Positions 16,677 to 25,386 of a DNA stretch of 32,934 nt are shown here, piece by piece. The DNA lies in assembly GCF_903643035.1 (NCBI RefSeq), contig NZ_CAHJWW010000004.1:1-32934 (forward strand), in the 5' to 3' direction. The notes beneath the pieces are model-generated. The model was given only the letters and a program-made list of their open reading frames with translations, made no database searches and had not been told where the DNA came from. Position 1 is the stretch's first letter. Every line of letters begins with the position of its first letter. The translations under genes and the position numbers were made by a program. Source of the stretch: Sphingomonas bacterium (GTDB taxonomy: Bacteria; Pseudomonadota; Alphaproteobacteria; Sphingomonadales; Sphingomonadaceae).

Positions 16677-16782
16677 TCCGAATCGGGACAGCGCCCCTGC
16701 TGGCGATGTCCGGGCCGCGATGGTAACGGACCTGTTAACGAAGCGGCCCGGGCGCGCCGTTCCAGCTGGGAGTGAAGGCGAC

Positions 16783-17901
16783 ATGCGGACCGTTCTGATC
16801 GCGACGGCGGCGCTGGCCAGCGCCGGCACGGCGGATGCCGGGCAGCGCATGGTGGTGCATGGTCCCGACATGGCCTCCTCCGCGATGTCAGACGGCGCGA
16901 CGGCCCCGCTGCCCGGCCCGACGGGCTACGATCCGCGGTCGCGCCCGGTCGGTATGCAGCCTGGGCCGGACGACCGTCCCGTTGGCCGGCACTGGGGCGG
17001 CCGCGATCAGGGTCGTTGGATCGGCGGGGTGCGCGCGCCGGGCGGCTGGAGCAGCTATCGCCGGCCGTACCGCGGCTATGGCCTGCCCGGCTACTGGATG
17101 TCCTCCGGCTTCCGGATCGGCGACTGGGGCGATTACGGCCTGTACCAGCCGCCGGTCGGCTACAGCTGGTCGCGCTACTACGACGATGCGGTGCTGATCG
17201 ACACGCAAGGATCGGTGTACGACACGATCGGCGGAATCGACTGGCCGCGTTACGACCTCGACGAGGCGCAGGGCGGGCGGGTGGACACCTATAACGCGAA
17301 CGTCGACCAGTACCGGGCGACCGCGGGGGCCGACTATGCCTATCCGCAGGGTAGTTACCTGCAGCCGGACGGCTCCTATCCCCAGCCGCGCCGAAGCGAC
17401 GGCGTCGGCGGGGCGCTCGTCGGCGGCGCCGCCGGCGGGATCGCCGGCGGGCTGATCGCGGGCCGTCACGACAAGGTCGCCGGTGCGTTGATCGGTGTGG
17501 GTGGCGGCGCGCTGGCGGGCTATGCGATCGACCGCCGCGCACATCGTCGTGACTATCCGCAGGCAGGTGGGCCGGGCGCGGACTATCCGCCGCCGCCGCC
17601 GGGCTATGCGCCGGGACCAGGCTACCCGCCGCCCGGCGCCGACCGTGCGCCGCCCACCGTCATCCGGAGCGGCGGCGGCACGCTGGTGACGACCAGCACC
17701 GTCGGTGGCATAGCCGGCGGCCCCTATGTCAACGGCTATTACTACCCGCCAGCCACCGTCACGACGGTAACGGTGGCGAGTGCTCCGGTGGTGACGACCA
17801 CGACCGAAGTGTTCGAGGACAGCGTCACCTACACGCGCCGGCCGACACGCAAGGTGTACCGCAGGCCCGTGTGGCACCGGCCGGTCTGCTACTGCCGCTG
17901 A
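16783..17901 (+). CDS. RcnB family protein with glycine-zipper segment
   Basis: The 372-residue exported protein has a signal peptide (MRTVLIATAALASAGTADA), then a region rich in Arg, Gly, Tyr and Pro. The RcnB-like core follows (LPGYWMSSGFRIGDWGDYGLYQPPVGYSWSRY, DAVLIDTQGSVYDTIGG). A glycine-zipper stretch lies at about residues 206-250 (GGALVGGAAGGIAGGLIAG, GALIGVGGGALAGYAIDRR) and probably forms a membrane hairpin. The C-terminus is rich in Pro, Thr and Val and ends CYCR. E. coli RcnB is a periplasmic nickel/cobalt homeostasis protein; whether this larger version shares that role is unknown. ATG 16783 begins the signal peptide; GGGAGTGAAGG upstream serves as ribosome binding site. Its last 13 bases overlap the end of the convergent M28 gene. 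Confidence 0.82.
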   Translation: MRTVLIATAALASAGTADAGQRMVVHGPDMASSAMSDGATAPLPGPTGYDPRSRPVGMQPGPDDRPVGRHWGGRDQGRWIGGVRAPGGWSSYRRPYRGYGLPGYWMSSGFRIGDWGDYGLYQPPVGYSWSRYYDDAVLIDTQGSVYDTIGGIDWPRYDLDEAQGGRVDTYNANVDQYRATAGADYAYPQGSYLQPDGSYPQPRRSDGVGGALVGGAAGGIAGGLIAGRHDKVAGALIGVGGGALAGYAIDRRAHRRDYPQAGGPGADYPPPPPGYAPGPGYPPPGADRAPPTVIRSGGGTLVTTSTVGGIAGGPYVNGYYYPPATVTTVTVASAPVVTTTTEVFEDSVTYTRRPTRKVYRRPVWHRPVCYCR

Positions 17902-19241
17902 GCCAGCGAAGGGGTGGGCGCCGCCGCCGGTCGCGGAGGAGCGGGGGGAGCGCGACCGCCGAAGGTGACCAGGCTTTCCGCTCCGTCCGCCGCGACCGCC
18001 GCGACGCCGAAGAAATTGTCGTCGACCGGCGTATCCGCCAGCACGGTGCTGGTCGCGCCCGCGACGGGACGGCTGGCGCTCCAGGCGACCGTGTCGTTGG
18101 GGCGCCAATAGACCTTGTAGGCTACCGCATCGGCGACCGACGGCCACGATACGGTGACGTCTCGGGAAAGCGCGCCCGACAGGCCGACCCGCATCGGCGC
18201 GGCGGGCGCGTCCGCCAGCCGCGCGAGCGTCGCGATGTTGATCGCGGTCACCTTGGACAGATAGTCGAAATCGACGCCCTCGATCGTGTCGCCATAGCTG
18301 CGGCCGTTCTCGGTGCGCACATACTGGTGCTGCCGGTCCCAATTCTCGGCGGCGACAGTGAAGCGTACCGCCGGAGATCCAAGCGCGAGAAACGCCTCAT
18401 GGTCGCCGCCGCGGCCGAACCGGTCCGGCCGGCGCTCCACCTTCACGTCGAGCCCGCCCGGTATCGCTTCCGCCACCAGATCGATCGCCTTGGCGAGAGC
18501 GCGCGACGACCCGTCGTCCTCGCCACCCTCCGCGCGCCGCGTCATCGCCTCGGTCAGGCTCTCGTCCGCGCGCGCGCCTTCGGAGAAGACACGGACCCTG
18601 TCCGCCACGCGCACGCCGCCCTGGCCGACCGAACTGCCGACGATGTCGTTGTTCAGCATCGCATCGATGTGCCAGCCGCGGGCCTTTGCGGTCTCCGCCA
18701 GCAGGGTGCCGCCCCATAGCCCCTGCTCCTCGCCCGAGAAGACGGCGTACACGATCGTCGCCTTGAACTTGTGCTTCGACAGGAGGCGCGCCGCTTCCAG
18801 CACCAGCGCGACGCCCGATGCGTCGTCGTTCGCACCCGGGGCATCTGCGTTCGCATCCATGACATCGCCGACGATCGAATCGATGTGGCCGCCGACTATG
18901 ACGTAGCGGTCCGGGTCCGATCCGCGCTGGATGCCCAGCACGTCCTCGACGATCACGCCCGCCGGCGCGCGAGGCCCCGTGAACTTACGGTCGATCCGCT
19001 CGACCGTCAGGCAGCCGCCGCACGCCTTGCCGATCCCGGCAAACTGGGTCGCTGTCCAGTTGCGTGCCGCACCGATGCCGCGCACCGGATCGGTCCGCGA
19101 CGAGGCGGTGTGCCGCGTGCCGAACGCGACCAGCCGGGTAACGGTCGCCTTCAACCGCTCGGGACTTGGGACCTCCTGCGCGGGCGCGGCGAACGCAGGA
19201 GCAGCGAGCAGGGCGAGCGGGAGTAGCGGGATGATCTGCAT
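17889..19241 (-). CDS. Secreted M28 family zinc peptidase
   Basis: This 450-residue protein is an M28 (aminopeptidase Y/S type) metallopeptidase. A signal peptide (MQIIPLLPLALLAAPAFA) precedes the catalytic domain. Zinc and catalytic residues are visible: His119 and Asp121 in GGHIDS, the bridging Asp139 in GANDDASG, Glu171 and Glu172 in FSGEEQG, and Asp in LNNDIVG. A C-terminal fibronectin-III-like domain (from about residue 345, VGLSGALSRDVTVSWP) and a Pro/Ala-rich tail follow. ATG 19241 is preferred to the TTG at 19283 because it starts the signal peptide directly. The stop codon region overlaps the RcnB gene by 13 bases. Confidence 0.93.
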   Translation of the reverse strand: MQIIPLLPLALLAAPAFAAPAQEVPSPERLKATVTRLVAFGTRHTASSRTDPVRGIGAARNWTATQFAGIGKACGGCLTVERIDRKFTGPRAPAGVIVEDVLGIQRGSDPDRYVIVGGHIDSIVGDVMDANADAPGANDDASGVALVLEAARLLSKHKFKATIVYAVFSGEEQGLWGGTLLAETAKARGWHIDAMLNNDIVGSSVGQGGVRVADRVRVFSEGARADESLTEAMTRRAEGGEDDGSSRALAKAIDLVAEAIPGGLDVKVERRPDRFGRGGDHEAFLALGSPAVRFTVAAENWDRQHQYVRTENGRSYGDTIEGVDFDYLSKVTAINIATLARLADAPAAPMRVGLSGALSRDVTVSWPSVADAVAYKVYWRPNDTVAWSASRPVAGATSTVLADTPVDDNFFGVAAVAADGAESLVTFGGRAPPAPPRPAAAPTPSLAQRQ

Positions 19242-19308
19242 GGCCGCAATGTGGCCGGGAGCGGCGGCGCGCTCAAGCCGCAAACGCCGGGGCCGCAGCT
19301 GAACGTCT

Positions 19309-19764
19309 TCAGCTCAGCCGATCGATGGCCGCCGCATCAAGGCTGCCCGGGACGATCATGATCGGCACCGGCAGGGCGCCGGCGTCCGCTCCCGCGAAAT
19401 GCGCCACAAGCGGACCCGGTGCGCCGCTGGCGGCGGCACCCAGCACCAGAGCGGCGATGGCCGGATTGGCGGCGATCATCTCGCGGATCACGCGCGGGCC
19501 GTCTCCGTGGCGGACGGTGATGGCGGGGATCAGCCCCGACTCGGTCAGCAGGGTGCCCGCCGCCGCGGCGACCAGTCGCTCGGCGTGCTCGTGCGCCTCA
19601 TCCTCGATCGCCGCCTGCACGCCGCTCCAAGGAACGAGTTCGGTCGGCGCGATCAGGGCGAGGATCTCCACCGCGCCGCCGGTCTTCACCGCCCGCCGCG
19701 CGGCGAAACGCAGCGCGATCTGCGCTTCCGCACTGTCGTCGACCACCACCAGGTAGATGCGCAT
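19309..19764 (-). CDS. Universal stress protein (UspA family)
   Basis: The 151-residue product has the UspA fold: an N-terminal MRIYLVVVDDSAEAQIALRFAARRA strand-helix and a C-terminal segment (ALVLGAAASGAPGPLVAHFAG...PVPIMIVPGS) related to the ATP-binding G2xG9xG(S/T) pattern, here imperfect. ATG 19764 follows GGGAG by about eight bases; the frame continues upstream but would overlap the E2 gene. It is divergent from the E2 gene at 19877. UspA proteins respond to starvation and stress; the specific role here is unknown. Confidence 0.88.
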   Translation of the reverse strand: MRIYLVVVDDSAEAQIALRFAARRAVKTGGAVEILALIAPTELVPWSGVQAAIEDEAHEHAERLVAAAAGTLLTESGLIPAITVRHGDGPRVIREMIAANPAIAALVLGAAASGAPGPLVAHFAGADAGALPVPIMIVPGSLDAAAIDRLS

Positions 19765-19876
19765 GAGCAGACTCCCTAAAAACTTACTGACGCGACCGCA
19801 TCGCCCTCGCAAGGCCCGGCTTGACCGGCGCGGGCGCGGGCGCGAGAGACGTCGGGTGTTCGCCGGAGGTTTCTGA

Positions 19877-21280
19877 ATGCCGATCGAGATCAGGATGCCG
19901 GCGCTGTCGCCGACGATGGAGGAGGGCACGCTGGCCAAATGGCTGGTAAAGGCTGGTGATCAGGTGAAGTCCGGCGATCTGCTGGCCGAGATCGAAACCG
20001 ACAAGGCGACGATGGAGTTCGAGGCGGTCGACGAGGGCACGATCACGAGCATTGCGGTGGCCGAAGGTACCGACGGCGTGAAGGTGGGCACCGTCATCGC
20101 GACGCTGGCGATGGAGGGCGAGGATGCCTCGTCGGAGCCGACGAGGAGCGGGACGCCGCAGCCCGCCGACCCTGAGTTCCGCGGCCGTCCCGATCCGACC
20201 GATCCCAACGCCAAGGGCAATGAAGGCGCCCCCGTCATCCGTGACGCGAGTGCGGCGGAGGACCATGGCTTGCCGCCTGTCGAGGTCGACGGTCCCAGCA
20301 GCCCCGCGGCGGCGGTATCCGGCGGTGAGGAGGGCCGTGTTAACGCGAGCCCCCTCGCGCGCCGGCTCGCGGCGCAGAAGGGCATCGACCTGGCGGCGCT
20401 CGCAGGGTCGGGTCCGAACGGCCGGGTGGTGAAGGCGGATGTCGAGCGTGGCAGGCCCGCGGTCGCTTCCGCTCCTGCTCAAGCCGCTCCTGCTCAGGCC
20501 GACCCTGCTTCTGCGCCGACTTCGCCGGCCGTCGCCGCGCCGGCTCCTGTCGCCATCCCGCCCTCAACGCCCACTGCTGTGCCGGACATCCCGCGTCAGG
20601 CGGCCAAGCTCAGCAACATACGCAGGACGATCGCGCGACGGCTGACGGAGTCGAAGCAGACGGTGCCGCACATCTATCTGACGGTCGATGTCCAGCTCGA
20701 TGCGCTGTTGGCGCTGCGTACCGAGCTGAACGCCTCGCTCGCGAAGCGCGGCGTGAAGCTGTCGGTCAACGATCTGATGGTGAAGGCACTGGCGGCGGCG
20801 CTGATCGAGGTGCCGGCGTGCAACGTCATGTTCACGCCCGACCAGCTTGTCAGCTTCAGCCGTGCCGACATCTCGGTGGCGGTGTCGACGCCCACCGGCC
20901 TCATCACTCCGGTCGTGACGGGTGCGAACGAGAAGTCGCTGTCGGCGATCTCGACCGAGGTGAAGGAGCTGGCGGCGCTTGCCCGCGACGGCAAGCTGAA
21001 ACCCGAGCAGTACCAGGGCGGCACCGCCTCGATAAGCAACATGGGCATGTACGGGATCAAGCAGTTCGACGCGGTCATCAATCCGCCGCAAGGCATGATC
21101 CTGGCGGTTGGCGCAGGCGAGCGGCGGCCATGGGTGATGGAGGACGATACGCTGGGCATCGCGACCATCATGTCCGCGACCGGCAGCTTCGATCACCGGG
21201 CGATCGACGGCGCCGACGGCGCGGCGCTGATGCGTGCGTTCAAGGCGCTGGTCGAGGCGCCGATGGCGATGCTCGCGTGA
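19877..21280 (+). CDS. pdhC: Pyruvate dehydrogenase E2, dihydrolipoamide acetyltransferase
   Basis: E2 moves the acetyl group from E1 to CoA and forms the core of the pyruvate dehydrogenase complex. The 467-residue protein has one lipoyl domain (residues 1-77, lipoylated Lys43 in ETDKATMEF), an Ala/Pro linker, an E1/E3-binding domain at about 156-190 ([34 protein letters not shown]) and a catalytic domain. The acyltransferase motif [11 protein letters not shown] lies near residue 440. The extended second linker with Ala-Pro repeats is typical. GGAGG at 19865-19869 precedes ATG 19877 by seven bases. E1 genes are not adjacent: a divergent uspA gene lies upstream. Downstream are a small membrane protein, a thioesterase and E3. 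Confidence 0.96.
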   Translation: MPIEIRMPALSPTMEEGTLAKWLVKAGDQVKSGDLLAEIETDKATMEFEAVDEGTITSIAVAEGTDGVKVGTVIATLAMEGEDASSEPTRSGTPQPADPEFRGRPDPTDPNAKGNEGAPVIRDASAAEDHGLPPVEVDGPSSPAAAVSGGEEGRVNASPLARRLAAQKGIDLAALAGSGPNGRVVKADVERGRPAVASAPAQAAPAQADPASAPTSPAVAAPAPVAIPPSTPTAVPDIPRQAAKLSNIRRTIARRLTESKQTVPHIYLTVDVQLDALLALRTELNASLAKRGVKLSVNDLMVKALAAALIEVPACNVMFTPDQLVSFSRADISVAVSTPTGLITPVVTGANEKSLSAISTEVKELAALARDGKLKPEQYQGGTASISNMGMYGIKQFDAVINPPQGMILAVGAGERRPWVMEDDTLGIATIMSATGSFDHRAIDGADGAALMRAFKALVEAPMAMLA

Positions 21281-21290
21281 GGGGGCGATC

Positions 21291-21530
21291 GTGAGCGAGT
21301 GGTCCAAGCCGTTGGGTCTGCGCACGCTTGCCGAGTTGCTGCATCTCGCCGCCGGACTGACCGTGACGGCGGCGGTGTTCGCGGCTGGCGCATGGTCGTA
21401 CCCGGTCGGGCGCGGTACGGTGCGCGGAGTGGGGTGGGGTACGATGCTCGTGGTGCTGGCGATGGGCATCGGCCCGCTGCGCCGCGCTTGGCGGCAGGAT
21501 CGTAGTTCTAGCCGGGGCGACCTGGCGTGA
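21291..21530 (+). CDS. 79-residue membrane protein in the pdh cluster
   Basis: GTG at 21291, preceded by GAGGGGG, opens a 79-residue ORF ending at 21530. The product has two hydrophobic segments (LLHLAAGLTVTAAVFAAGAW and GTMLVVLAMGIGPL) with a short basic loop, and a basic C-terminus (RRAWRQDRSSSRG): a two-pass inner membrane protein. I do not recognise a named family. It starts 10 bases after the E2 stop and its TGA overlaps the GTG of the thioesterase gene (GTGA), so it lies inside the operon and is likely translated. Confidence 0.72.
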   Translation: MSEWSKPLGLRTLAELLHLAAGLTVTAAVFAAGAWSYPVGRGTVRGVGWGTMLVVLAMGIGPLRRAWRQDRSSSRGDLA

Positions 21531-21928
21531 TCGAGCAGCCGCCGACGGTCGCGCCGACGATCCGCGTCACGACCATGCCGGCAGACGCCAATCCTTATGG
21601 TGATATCTTCGGCGGCTGGTTGATGAGCCAGATGGACATGGCGGCGGGCCTGCTCGCCTCGCGACACTCCAAGGGACGAGCGGTGACGATCGCGGTCGAA
21701 GGCATGAAGTTCCATGCGCCGGTCGCGATCGGCGACGAGGTGAGCGTCTATGCCACGCTGACGGCGGTGGGCCGCACGTCGATGACGATCGAGGTCGAGG
21801 CATGGCGACGCGGCCGGCACGTCGAGGAGCAATGCCGGGTGACGCAGGCGCGCTTCGTGTTTGTCGCGATCGACGAGCAGCGGAGACCGCGGGCGGTCGG
21901 GGGCGACAGGGTGGGTGCGCCTGGATGA
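21527..21928 (+). CDS. Acyl-CoA thioesterase (hotdog fold, YciA-like)
   Basis: The 133-residue protein is a hotdog-fold thioesterase that hydrolyses acyl-CoA esters. It shows the YciA/BACH pattern: MPADANPYGDIFGGWLMSQMDMAAGLLASRHS with the catalytic Asp in NPYGDIFGGW, then VEGMKFHAPVAIGDEVSVYATL. GTG 21527 overlaps the preceding stop by four bases. Its presence between E2 and E3 genes suggests a role in balancing acetyl-CoA or other short acyl-CoA pools, which is inference. Confidence 0.92.
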   Translation: MIEQPPTVAPTIRVTTMPADANPYGDIFGGWLMSQMDMAAGLLASRHSKGRAVTIAVEGMKFHAPVAIGDEVSVYATLTAVGRTSMTIEVEAWRRGRHVEEQCRVTQARFVFVAIDEQRRPRAVGGDRVGAPG

Positions 21929-22114
21929 TCGGCATCTCGGCACCTCGGGCACGCGAAGGGCGCGAAGACGGCCCACCGGCACCCGTACGGGCGACGACGA
22001 GAGGTTCCGTTCGACGTGCCATCCTCGATGTGTCCGCCATGGACCACACCGAGACCCGCGCCACCGATGGGCGCCATGCTGAACATCAACGGGCCGCGGC
22101 CCTGGAGTGGTTAA

Positions 22115-23509
22115 ATGCCTGACACGTTCGACCTCATCATTCTCGGTTCGGGACCCGGCGGCTATGTCTCGGCGATCCGGGCGTCGCAGCTTGGGCTGAA
22201 GGTGGCGATTGTCGAGCGCGAGCGGCTGGGGGGCATCTGCCTCAACTGGGGATGCATTCCGACCAAGGCGCTGCTGCGTACGTCCGAGATCTATCACTAC
22301 ATGACCCACGCCGCCGATTACGGGCTGAAGGCGGAGAATATCAGCTTTGACCTCGGCAAGGTGGTCGACCGCAGCCGCAAGGTGGCGGGGCAGCTCAACG
22401 CCGGCGTCAAGGGGCTGATGAAGAAGCACAAGGTTCAGGTGTACGATGGCGTCGGCGCGCTGGCCGGCCCCGGCAAGCTGTCGGTGAAGCAGGGCGACCG
22501 CACGGTCGCGCTTGCCGCGAAGCACGTCATGGTCGCCACCGGCGCGCGCGCGCGCGACCTGCCGTTCGCCAAGGCGGACGGGAAGCGCGTCTGGACCTAC
22601 CGCCACGCGATGGTCCCGCCCGAGATGCCGACCAAGTTGCTGGTGATCGGATCGGGTGCGATCGGCGTCGAGTTCGCCAGCTTCTACCATGACATGGGTG
22701 CGGAGGTGACGATCCTGGAGATGCTGCCGCGCATCCTCCCGGTGGAGGACGAGGAGATCAGCGCCTTCATGGACAAGCGCCTGACCAAGGACGGCATCAG
22801 GATCCGCACCGCCACCGGGCTGGAGAAGCTGGACACCTCCGCCACCGGCGTCACGGCATCGATCAAGGGAGCGGACGGCAAGGTTTCGGTCGAGCAGTTC
22901 AGCCACGCGATCGTCGCGATCGGCATCGTGCCCAACACCGAGGAGATCGGGCTGGAGTCGCTGGGCGTCGAGACGGAGCGCGGGCACATCAAGGTCGACG
23001 GGTTCGGGCGCACCAACGCCGAGGGCATTTACGCGATCGGCGACGTGACGGGGGCGCCGTGGCTGGCGCACAAGGCAAGTCACGAGGGGATCGTCTGCGT
23101 CGAGAAGATCGCCGGCGAGGACCCGCACCCCTTCAAGACGTGGAACATTCCCGGCTGCACCTACAGCCGCCCGCAGGTCGCGAGCGTCGGGTTGACGGAG
23201 GCCAAGGCGAAGGAGGCCGGGCATGAGGTACGCGCGGCCAAGTTCCCCTTCATCGGCAACGGCAAGGCGATCGCGCTCGGCGAGGCTAACGGCTTCGTGA
23301 AGACGGTGTTCGACGCGAAGACCGGAGAGCTGCTGGGCGCCCACATGATCGGCGCCGAGGTGACCGAGCTGATCCAAGGCTATGTCATCGCGCGCCAGCT
23401 GGAGAGCACGGAGGCCGAGCTGATGGAGACGGTGTTCGCGCACCCGACGCTCAGCGAAATGATGCACGAAAGCGTGCTGGGCGCCTATGGACGCGCGATC
23501 CACATCTGA
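22115..23509 (+). CDS. lpdA: Dihydrolipoyl dehydrogenase (E3)
   Basis: E3 re-oxidises dihydrolipoamide with NAD+, using FAD and a redox-active disulfide. The 464-residue protein has the FAD-binding GSGPGGYVSAIRASQLG motif, the disulfide motif GGICLNWGCIPTK (Cys42 and Cys47), the NAD-binding GSGAIGVEFASFYHDMGAEVT segment and the C-terminal catalytic pair His443 and Glu448 in HPTLSEMMHE. GGAG lies about seven bases before ATG 22115. It completes the pdh cluster with the E2 gene and could also serve the other 2-oxoacid dehydrogenases. Confidence 0.97.
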   Translation: MPDTFDLIILGSGPGGYVSAIRASQLGLKVAIVERERLGGICLNWGCIPTKALLRTSEIYHYMTHAADYGLKAENISFDLGKVVDRSRKVAGQLNAGVKGLMKKHKVQVYDGVGALAGPGKLSVKQGDRTVALAAKHVMVATGARARDLPFAKADGKRVWTYRHAMVPPEMPTKLLVIGSGAIGVEFASFYHDMGAEVTILEMLPRILPVEDEEISAFMDKRLTKDGIRIRTATGLEKLDTSATGVTASIKGADGKVSVEQFSHAIVAIGIVPNTEEIGLESLGVETERGHIKVDGFGRTNAEGIYAIGDVTGAPWLAHKASHEGIVCVEKIAGEDPHPFKTWNIPGCTYSRPQVASVGLTEAKAKEAGHEVRAAKFPFIGNGKAIALGEANGFVKTVFDAKTGELLGAHMIGAEVTELIQGYVIARQLESTEAELMETVFAHPTLSEMMHESVLGAYGRAIHI

Positions 23510-23897
23510 TCGTGACTCGGCAGTGGACCCGGACCTTGCGGGGGTCGCCATCGCCGACGTGGCGGGCGTGCGCACGTTGCTGATCGAAGCGGCGTGCGAA
23601 GGCGAGGCGGTCAGCTACTCCGCGCTGCTGATGCGACTTGGCGTGCGGTTCACCCGGCCGCGTATGCGAGCATTGTGCCGGACGATGGACGCGATCGACC
23701 GGGCGGGACGCGGAGCCGGCGAGCCCGATCTCGCGGTCCTGGTGGTGCGCGAGAGCGACCGGTTGCCGGGACAGGGCTGGTGGATCGCGCGCGCCGAGGC
23801 GCTTGGGTATCGGGGCGCGTGGACCGGACCGGTCGCCGCCGCGCTGGTCGCGCGCCTGCAACGCGAAGCGTTTGCTTACTGGAAAGGCTCGGCATGA
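23487..23897 (+). CDS. Small conserved protein, often labelled ribose-phosphate pyrophosphokinase
   Basis: The 136-residue product (core: LLIEAACEGEAVSYSALLMRLGVRFTRPRMRALCRTMDAIDRAGRGAGEPDLAVLVVRESDRLPGQGWW) resembles short proteins that databases of sphingomonads tend to call ribose-phosphate pyrophosphokinase. No PRPP synthase motifs are present, so that label is unsupported. The pattern of a helical N-terminus followed by a LAVLVVRxxDRLPGxGWW strand looks more like a small DNA- or nucleotide-associated module; function unknown. ATG 23487 overlaps the end of lpdA by 23 bases; GTG 23523 is an alternative start just after it. Its TGA overlaps the ATG of the next gene (ATGA). Confidence 0.7.
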   Translation: MDARSTSDRDSAVDPDLAGVAIADVAGVRTLLIEAACEGEAVSYSALLMRLGVRFTRPRMRALCRTMDAIDRAGRGAGEPDLAVLVVRESDRLPGQGWWIARAEALGYRGAWTGPVAAALVARLQREAFAYWKGSA

Positions 23898-25336
23898 CTG
23901 ACGTGCCGGCGACGAGTTCGGCTGCCCCGGTGCTTGCAGCGGCGGCGCTGCTGTATGCCGGTTCGCTGGCGTTCTTCTGGCCGGGCATCCCGCTCTACGA
24001 CAGCGTTGCGCAATATAGTCAGGCGATATCGAACACGTACGACGACTGGCATCCGCCTGCGATGGCGCGGCTCTGGGCCGTGCTGCACGCGATCTTCGGT
24101 GGCGGGACGGGGCCAATGCTTGCGGTTCAGATGCTGGCGTATTGGACGGGTTTCGGACTGTTCGCCGGTGCGCTGGTGACGACCGGCCGGCGGTGGGCAG
24201 GCTGGGCGTTGCTGGTGGTCGCCGCATGGCCGCCGTTTCTCGGCTGGCAGGCCGTCGTGCTGAAGGACGCGCAGCTGACTGGCGCGATGCTGGCCGCCGC
24301 GGGGCTGGCTGGCTGGTGGCGATTGCGTCACCGGCAGATCCCGGTGGCGGTCTGGGGCGGAGTCGTGGCGCTGCTCGGCTATGCGGTGCTGGTGCGCGCC
24401 AACGCGGTGTTCGCGGTGGTGCCGATGGTGGTGATGCTCCCTCGGGACTGGCGACCGCTCGTGCGTCTGGGCGTGGCCCTGGCGGGGATCGTGGCGGTTC
24501 TGACGCTCGCCGGGCCGATCAATCACGGGCTGCTGCGCGCGAACCGCAGCGGCGTGGAGCGAACGGAAGCGATCTACGACCTCGCCGGCATCGCGGTCCG
24601 GCTGCCAGAAGCGATCGCGCCTTCCGTCGATGCGATGTTCGACCGCGCGGCCTTGGCGACGCTGATCGCCCGCCACTGCGTCAAGCCGTTCTTCTGGGAC
24701 CCGCTCGGCGAGCCGGCGCGCTGCGATAGCGTGGTGGAACCGTTGCGGCACGTACCACCGGGTACGTTGTATATGACACTGTTGCGCGCGATACTGGCAC
24801 ATCCCTTCGTCTATGCCGCTCATCGCCTCGCGCACCTCAACTCGACCGACCGCTGGCTTGTGCCAGCCGCTCTGCCGAGCGCGGCACCACCCTTCATCGG
24901 CGAGTCCAACGACTTGGGTCTCACCGGGCCGGGTCCGCTTACAGTCGGGTTCCAGCGGCTGGCGGGCAGGTTGGTGGACACGCCGCCCGCGTGGCCGGTC
25001 GGCTGGATCGTCGTCGCCGCGACTGCCTGGCTGGTGGCTCTGCGACGATTGCGCGATCCAGCGCGCGATCTCGCCCTCGCGCTTGCGACGTCAGCACTGG
25101 CGCTCGAAGGCAGTTTCGTCGTGCTGAGCATCGCATCGGACCTTCGCTATCACCTTTGGCCGATGATCGCGGCGGCGGTTGCGGTACTGTTGCTGATGGA
25201 CGGGAAACGCGTCGGCGAGCAGCACCGTTGGCTGACCGGTGGCGGCGTGCTCACGATCGTCATCGCTGCGGCCGCGGTCGCTCGTCTGTCGCTTCCCGCG
25301 CCGCCGCCGAGCTACGTGGGCATGTTGGTCTGGTAA
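23894..25336 (+). CDS. Polytopic membrane protein, GT-C glycosyltransferase-like
   Basis: This 480-residue protein has about 11 predicted transmembrane segments. After the first one comes a periplasmic loop with acidic residues (PLYDSVAQYSQAISNTYDDWHPPAMARL), in the place where GT-C glycosyltransferases keep their catalytic Asp. That and the overall layout suggest a lipid-linked sugar transferase or a related membrane enzyme, but no motif proves it. A large loop around residues 220-370 contains HCVKPFFWDP and WLVPAALPS. ATG 23894 overlaps the preceding stop (ATGA), so translation is coupled to the small protein upstream. No glycan gene is nearby. Confidence 0.75.
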   Translation: MTDVPATSSAAPVLAAAALLYAGSLAFFWPGIPLYDSVAQYSQAISNTYDDWHPPAMARLWAVLHAIFGGGTGPMLAVQMLAYWTGFGLFAGALVTTGRRWAGWALLVVAAWPPFLGWQAVVLKDAQLTGAMLAAAGLAGWWRLRHRQIPVAVWGGVVALLGYAVLVRANAVFAVVPMVVMLPRDWRPLVRLGVALAGIVAVLTLAGPINHGLLRANRSGVERTEAIYDLAGIAVRLPEAIAPSVDAMFDRAALATLIARHCVKPFFWDPLGEPARCDSVVEPLRHVPPGTLYMTLLRAILAHPFVYAAHRLAHLNSTDRWLVPAALPSAAPPFIGESNDLGLTGPGPLTVGFQRLAGRLVDTPPAWPVGWIVVAATAWLVALRRLRDPARDLALALATSALALEGSFVVLSIASDLRYHLWPMIAAAVAVLLLMDGKRVGEQHRWLTGGGVLTIVIAAAAVARLSLPAPPPSYVGMLVW

Positions 25337-25386
25337 ACGCAACTCAGCCGATCGAACCTGCGTTGGCGGTGGCAAGGAGAACAATC

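Noticed and set aside
20564-23575. 1003-codon antisense ORF across the pdh cluster
   Set aside because: It runs opposite to E2, thioesterase and E3 genes with clear motifs; its product is Arg/His/Asp-rich low-complexity, typical of antisense frames in high-GC DNA.
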